From Arthrobacter sp. FB24 (GTDB lineage Bacteria; Actinomycetota; Actinomycetes; Actinomycetales; Micrococcaceae), in NCBI RefSeq assembly GCF_000196235.1, contig NC_008541.1, positions 1,364,001-1,428,000 of the forward strand: DNA of 64,000 nt. The letters are read 5' to 3'. Both the position numbers and the translations under genes were made by a program. Each line of letters starts with the position of its first letter. Position 1 is the first letter of the stretch. The notes under the pieces were generated by a model. That model saw only the letters and a list, made by a program, of their open reading frames with translations, searched no databases and had not been told where the DNA came from. Of the stretch, positions 61,078 to 64,000 are shown one piece after another.

Positions 61078-62389
61078 GAATGCCGGACCCGTGGACGAGG
61101 CCGAGCGGTCCGAGATGCCCTCACCGCCGGACGCAGTAGTGGAAACCGCCACCCTTGAAGCCGCTGTGCTGGAAGATGCCTCGCTGGACACAGTTTCGGT
61201 GGAGGCGCCCTTGCTCGAAACCTCCGTAGCCGGGGACCCCGCCGGCACGCCGTCGGCAACCCACCAGCCGATACCACACGACCCCGCCCCCTACGATCCG
61301 GCTCCGGCGGGAACATCCCCGACTGAGGCACCCCCCACCGGGACACTCTCCGCCGAACGGCTCGCAGCCAAGGCGCTCGAAGCCAGGCTCCTTGGCGGTG
61401 AGCGAAAGCTCCGCCGCCGCGAGGTGGCGGCCGGTGCCGGACTGTCACTGCTGTCAGCCCGCAAGTTGTGGCGCGCCCTGGGCTTTCCCAACCTCGGCGA
61501 CGAGGACGTGGCCTTCACCGAACGCGACCAGGCGGCGCTGTCCACCGTGGTGGACCTGGTCCGCGCCGGGAAGCTCACCGAAGAGGCGGCCATCTCGGTG
61601 ACCCGTGCCATCGGGCAGATGACTGACCGGATGGTGGTGTGGCAAATCGAAGCCCTGGTGGAGGACATGGTCCACCGGCAGGGCGTGTCGGACGCTGTGG
61701 CCCGCAAGCGGCTGGTCAATCAGCTCCCGTCCCTCGTGGACGCCCTCGAGGAAATGCTCGTTTACTCCTGGCGCCGGCAGCTCAACGCTGGTGTCCAGCG
61801 TCTTGCCGTGCGGGCCGAAGCCGGACTGCAGGCGAGTGAAGAGGGCCGCGAAGGCGATGAGGATGACGCGCCATTGCCCCTCGCGAGGGCAGTGGGCTTT
61901 GCCGACCTGGTCTCCTATACCAGCCTCTCCAGGCGCATGAACGAGAAGACGCTCGCCCAGCTGGTTCAGCGTTTCGAAAACAAGTGCGCCGAAATCATCT
62001 CGGTAGGCGGTGGCCGCCTGGTGAAGACAGTGGGCGACGAAGTCCTTTATATTGCCGAGACGCCTGCGGCGGGTGCCGAGATTTCCCTCGCCCTGTCACA
62101 GGCCTTTACCGAGGACGAGATCCTGCCAGAGGCCCGGGTTGCCATGGTGTGGGGACGGATCCTCTCGCGTCTGGGCGACATCTACGGGCCCACTGTTAAT
62201 CTCGCCGCCCGGCTGACGGCACTGGCCGACCCCGGCACGGTGCTGGTGGACTCGATGACTGCCGCCGCCTTGGAACACGACGAGCGGTTTGTGCTGGTGC
62301 CGCAAAAGGCCGAGGAAGTCCGCGGCTTCGGCGAAATCCACCCGGTCCTGCTGCAGCGCGGCAGCGGCAGTGGCCTCGTCCTGGACTGA
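61067..62389 (+). CDS. Class III adenylate cyclase with N-terminal autoinhibitory-type domain
   Basis: A 440-residue protein making cAMP. After a 100-residue Pro/Ala/Glu-rich tail comes a helical regulatory domain ('LRRREVAAGAGLSLLSARKLWRALGFPNLGDEDVAFTERDQAALSTVV...', about 110-200) like that of mycobacterial Rv1264/Rv2212 cyclases, which sense pH. The catalytic domain (about 275-410) keeps all key residues: metal Asp in GFADLVSYT, substrate Lys in VKTVGDEV with the second metal Asp, adenine Asp in DIYGPTVNLAAR with Asn and Arg for transition-state binding. No membrane segment. ATG 61067 is preferred over GTG 61058. It overlaps the PH gene by 11 bases; birA-PH-cyclase form one operon. Confidence 0.9.
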   Translation: MSVENAGPVDEAERSEMPSPPDAVVETATLEAAVLEDASLDTVSVEAPLLETSVAGDPAGTPSATHQPIPHDPAPYDPAPAGTSPTEAPPTGTLSAERLAAKALEARLLGGERKLRRREVAAGAGLSLLSARKLWRALGFPNLGDEDVAFTERDQAALSTVVDLVRAGKLTEEAAISVTRAIGQMTDRMVVWQIEALVEDMVHRQGVSDAVARKRLVNQLPSLVDALEEMLVYSWRRQLNAGVQRLAVRAEAGLQASEEGREGDEDDAPLPLARAVGFADLVSYTSLSRRMNEKTLAQLVQRFENKCAEIISVGGGRLVKTVGDEVLYIAETPAAGAEISLALSQAFTEDEILPEARVAMVWGRILSRLGDIYGPTVNLAARLTALADPGTVLVDSMTAAALEHDERFVLVPQKAEEVRGFGEIHPVLLQRGSGSGLVLD

Positions 62390-62510
62390 TGCCCCGGACC
62401 GTCCGGGTTTCTACATTTGATGGTCTTATGACATAGTCGGACTGACCCGGCTACGTTTCCAGTGGGTCTCAGCGTGCCCGGAATGCATTTCTCGTGGGGG
62501 AAAACCAGTA

Positions 62511-64000
62511 ATGAAACGGCCATTTCGATCCGTGACGCCCAAATCGGAACCGACGCCGAACCGTCGGCGTGCGGGGATTCTCCGAGCCACCGCTTTTGCG
62601 GTGGCGGGTGCTGCTTTGGTGGCTGGTGCGATTATTTATCCGGGGTTCAAGACCACTGAGGTGGAGTTGAACGACGGCGGTGTGTGGGTGGTCAGTAAGA
62701 CGAAGAATGCTGTTGGCCGGTTGAATTATCCGTCGCGTGTCCTCGATGGTGCGGTGACGCCGGCGAGTACCACGTTCGATATCCTGCAGAACTCCGGGAA
62801 TGTCTTTGTTGACGATGAGACCGGCTCGACTCTGAATCAGGTGTCGCCGGCGAATATGCAGCTGGGCGGGGATAAGCAGTTGCCGGGTTCGGCTGATGTC
62901 AGTTTCGGTTCCGCTGTGATTTCGGTGACGGATGCGGCCAAGGGCAAGGTGTGGGCTCTTTCGCCGTCCACGGTGAACGGCTTCGATGAGGAGGCTACTG
63001 AGCCTGCTTTGGTTGGTTCGGAGGGTTTGGTGTCCGCTGTCGGGACCGATGACCGGATTTACAGTGCGGATCCGAAGACGGGTGTTGTGACTGTGACGGC
63101 TGTTGATGCCAATGGTGAGGTGGTGTCTTCGGAGTCGGGCACGTGGGACGGGCTGAAGGGTGCCGGTGATCTGCAGCTGGCGGTGGTGGGGGATAAGCCT
63201 GTGGTCCTGGATGCGGGGCGGGGGAAGTTGTTCCTGCCGGGCGGTCGTGGGCTGGATTTGGAGAACGCGCGGGATGCGAAGTTGCAGCAGTCCGGTCCGG
63301 CGTCGGATGTTGTTGCGGTGGCGACGCGGAAGGCGTTGTTGAAGCAGCCGTTGGATGGTTCGGCGGCGAAGACGGTGTCCTTTGACGGTGAGGGTGTTCC
63401 GGCGGCTCCGGTGCAGTTGGGCGGGTGTGTTCATGCGGCGTGGTCGGGGGCGAATAAGTATGTCCGTGACTGTGTGAATGATGCTGATGATAAGAACGTT
63501 GAGGTGCCGAAGGCGAGTGCATCGCCGTCGTATGTGTTCCGGGTGAACCGGGACCTGGTGGTGTTGAACGATGTGAACTCGGGCAATGTGTGGCTGGTGA
63601 ACCAGAACATGCAGCTGGTCAACAACTGGGACGACGTCGTCCCGCCGCAGCAGACCTCGGATGACGCGGACAAGGATTCCGCGGACGAGGTGCAGCAGAC
63701 CGTGCTGCCGGACCGGACCAAGCCCAACAGTGCGCCGGTTGCCAAACCGGACACCTTCGGAGTCCGCGCAGGCAAGACCGCCATCCTCCCAGTCCTGGAC
63801 AACGACACCGACCCCGACGGCGACATCCTCACGGTCCGCGCCCCGGATGCGATCAGCTCCGGGCTCCTAGCCCCTATCTACGGTTCCACCGGTTTCCAGG
63901 TCAGCGTACCGGCGGACAAGACCGGCTCCGAGACGTTCAGATACGCTGTGGACGACGGCCGCGGCCTCAGCGCCTCCTCCGATGTCACCCTCAACATCAT
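62511..64000 (+). CDS. Large membrane-anchored Ig-like protein (3' end cut off by window)
   Basis: The frame starts at ATG 62511 (MKRPFRSVTPKSEPTPNRRR) and stays open to the window end, giving about 496 residues. One transmembrane segment (about 22-43) anchors it, so most of the protein is outside the cell. Residues about 50-380 form repeated beta-blade-like units ('GGVWVVSKTKNAVGRLNYP', 'GKVWALSPSTVNGF', 'DRIYSADPKTGVVTV', 'DVNSGNVWLVNQNMQLV'). From about 405 an Ig/cadherin-like domain begins ('NSAPVAKPDTFGVRAGKTAILPVLDNDTDPDGDIL'). Such proteins in Arthrobacter continue with many Ig/FN3 modules and precede MoxR/DUF58 genes. Codon use from about 62,570 to 63,600 is rich in T- and G-ending codons, unlike the rest of the window. 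Confidence 0.8.
   Translation, partial: MKRPFRSVTPKSEPTPNRRRAGILRATAFAVAGAALVAGAIIYPGFKTTEVELNDGGVWVVSKTKNAVGRLNYPSRVLDGAVTPASTTFDILQNSGNVFVDDETGSTLNQVSPANMQLGGDKQLPGSADVSFGSAVISVTDAAKGKVWALSPSTVNGFDEEATEPALVGSEGLVSAVGTDDRIYSADPKTGVVTVTAVDANGEVVSSESGTWDGLKGAGDLQLAVVGDKPVVLDAGRGKLFLPGGRGLDLENARDAKLQQSGPASDVVAVATRKALLKQPLDGSAAKTVSFDGEGVPAAPVQLGGCVHAAWSGANKYVRDCVNDADDKNVEVPKASASPSYVFRVNRDLVVLNDVNSGNVWLVNQNMQLVNNWDDVVPPQQTSDDADKDSADEVQQTVLPDRTKPNSAPVAKPDTFGVRAGKTAILPVLDNDTDPDGDILTVRAPDAISSGLLAPIYGSTGFQVSVPADKTGSETFRYAVDDGRGLSASSDVTLNI

Noticed and set aside
62393..62407. CCCGGAC-C-GTCCGGG hairpin as cyclase terminator
   Set aside because: The loop would be a single base unless the stem is shortened to 5 bp, and only three T follow; left out as too weak.
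62469..63434. 321-codon minus-strand frame rich in Arg, Thr and Ile
   Set aside because: It lies opposite the Ig-like gene in the segment of odd codon use; the plus strand has a signal anchor, beta units and an Ig domain in frame.

Overview
The window is chromosomal DNA from a high-GC actinomycete. A member of the Micrococcaceae (Arthrobacter / Pseudarthrobacter type) fits best. The grounds are strong third-position GC, many GTG starts, overlapping start/stop codons (ATGA or GTGA), an acyl-CoA carboxylase of the actinobacterial AccC + AccD + epsilon type, an NnaR-type HemD/winged-helix regulator, a DUF222-HNH protein, an RsrR-like Rrf2 regulator and many apparently leaderless mRNAs. No rRNA, tRNA, CRISPR array or insertion sequence was seen. 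This assignment is an inference from gene content, not from a database search.

Layout. 1-2.3 kb (minus): SDR/DUF2867 protein, DUF2505 protein and a cut-off SCO4848-type membrane protein. 2.4-7.3 kb (plus): a 1,625-residue secreted haem peroxidase with RTX-like repeats, a fibronectin III domain and three near-identical SLH-like repeats. 7.6-13.2 kb (plus): an orphan SARP/BTAD regulator, mfd and a DUF457-type membrane hydrolase. 13.3-15.3 kb (minus): a small membrane protein, deoC and an FAD oxidoreductase. 15.5-24.6 kb (minus): a tightly coupled seven-gene block holding a GMC oxidoreductase, membrane metallophosphoesterase, alpha/beta hydrolase with Cys at the nucleophile position, acetoacetate-decarboxylase-like protein, two membrane proteins and a patatin lipase. 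I regard this block as the best candidate for an undescribed system, probably acting on a membrane-soluble lipid or sterol-like compound.

24.8-41.6 kb carries nitrate/nitrite assimilation in two blocks: nirB-cobA-nnaR with divergent nirD, and narK-nasC-nasB. Between them lie a phosphohexomutase, an RsrR-like [2Fe-2S] regulator, purine nucleoside phosphorylase, an LpdA-type flavoprotein, a membrane protein and a lipoprotein. The nitrate genes form a route: NarK imports, NasC/NasB reduce nitrate to nitrite, NirBD reduce nitrite to ammonium, CobA supplies the sirohaem precursor and NnaR regulates.

41.9-48.7 kb: an MHS-family transporter behind a periodic operator-like array, a glutamine amidotransferase, accC, maf and a DUF222-HNH gene that may be interrupted by an in-frame TGA. 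48.9-56.3 kb: MMPL transporter with its TetR repressor, a secreted protein behind a PhoP-like direct repeat, a dicarboxylate symporter and a DUF885 protein. 56.4-62.4 kb: accE-accD, a divergent HSDL2-like SDR, birA, a PH-domain membrane protein and a class III adenylate cyclase. AccC, AccD, AccE and BirA together make and biotinylate an acyl-CoA carboxylase. accC and accD share the dyad TGTAG-N5-CTACA upstream. The window ends inside a large membrane-anchored Ig-like protein whose first kilobase has atypical codon use.

Regulation visible in the sequence: nine genes have TAnnnT exactly 6 or 7 bases before the start codon and no Shine-Dalgarno sequence, and several palindromic operators lie in divergent gaps.
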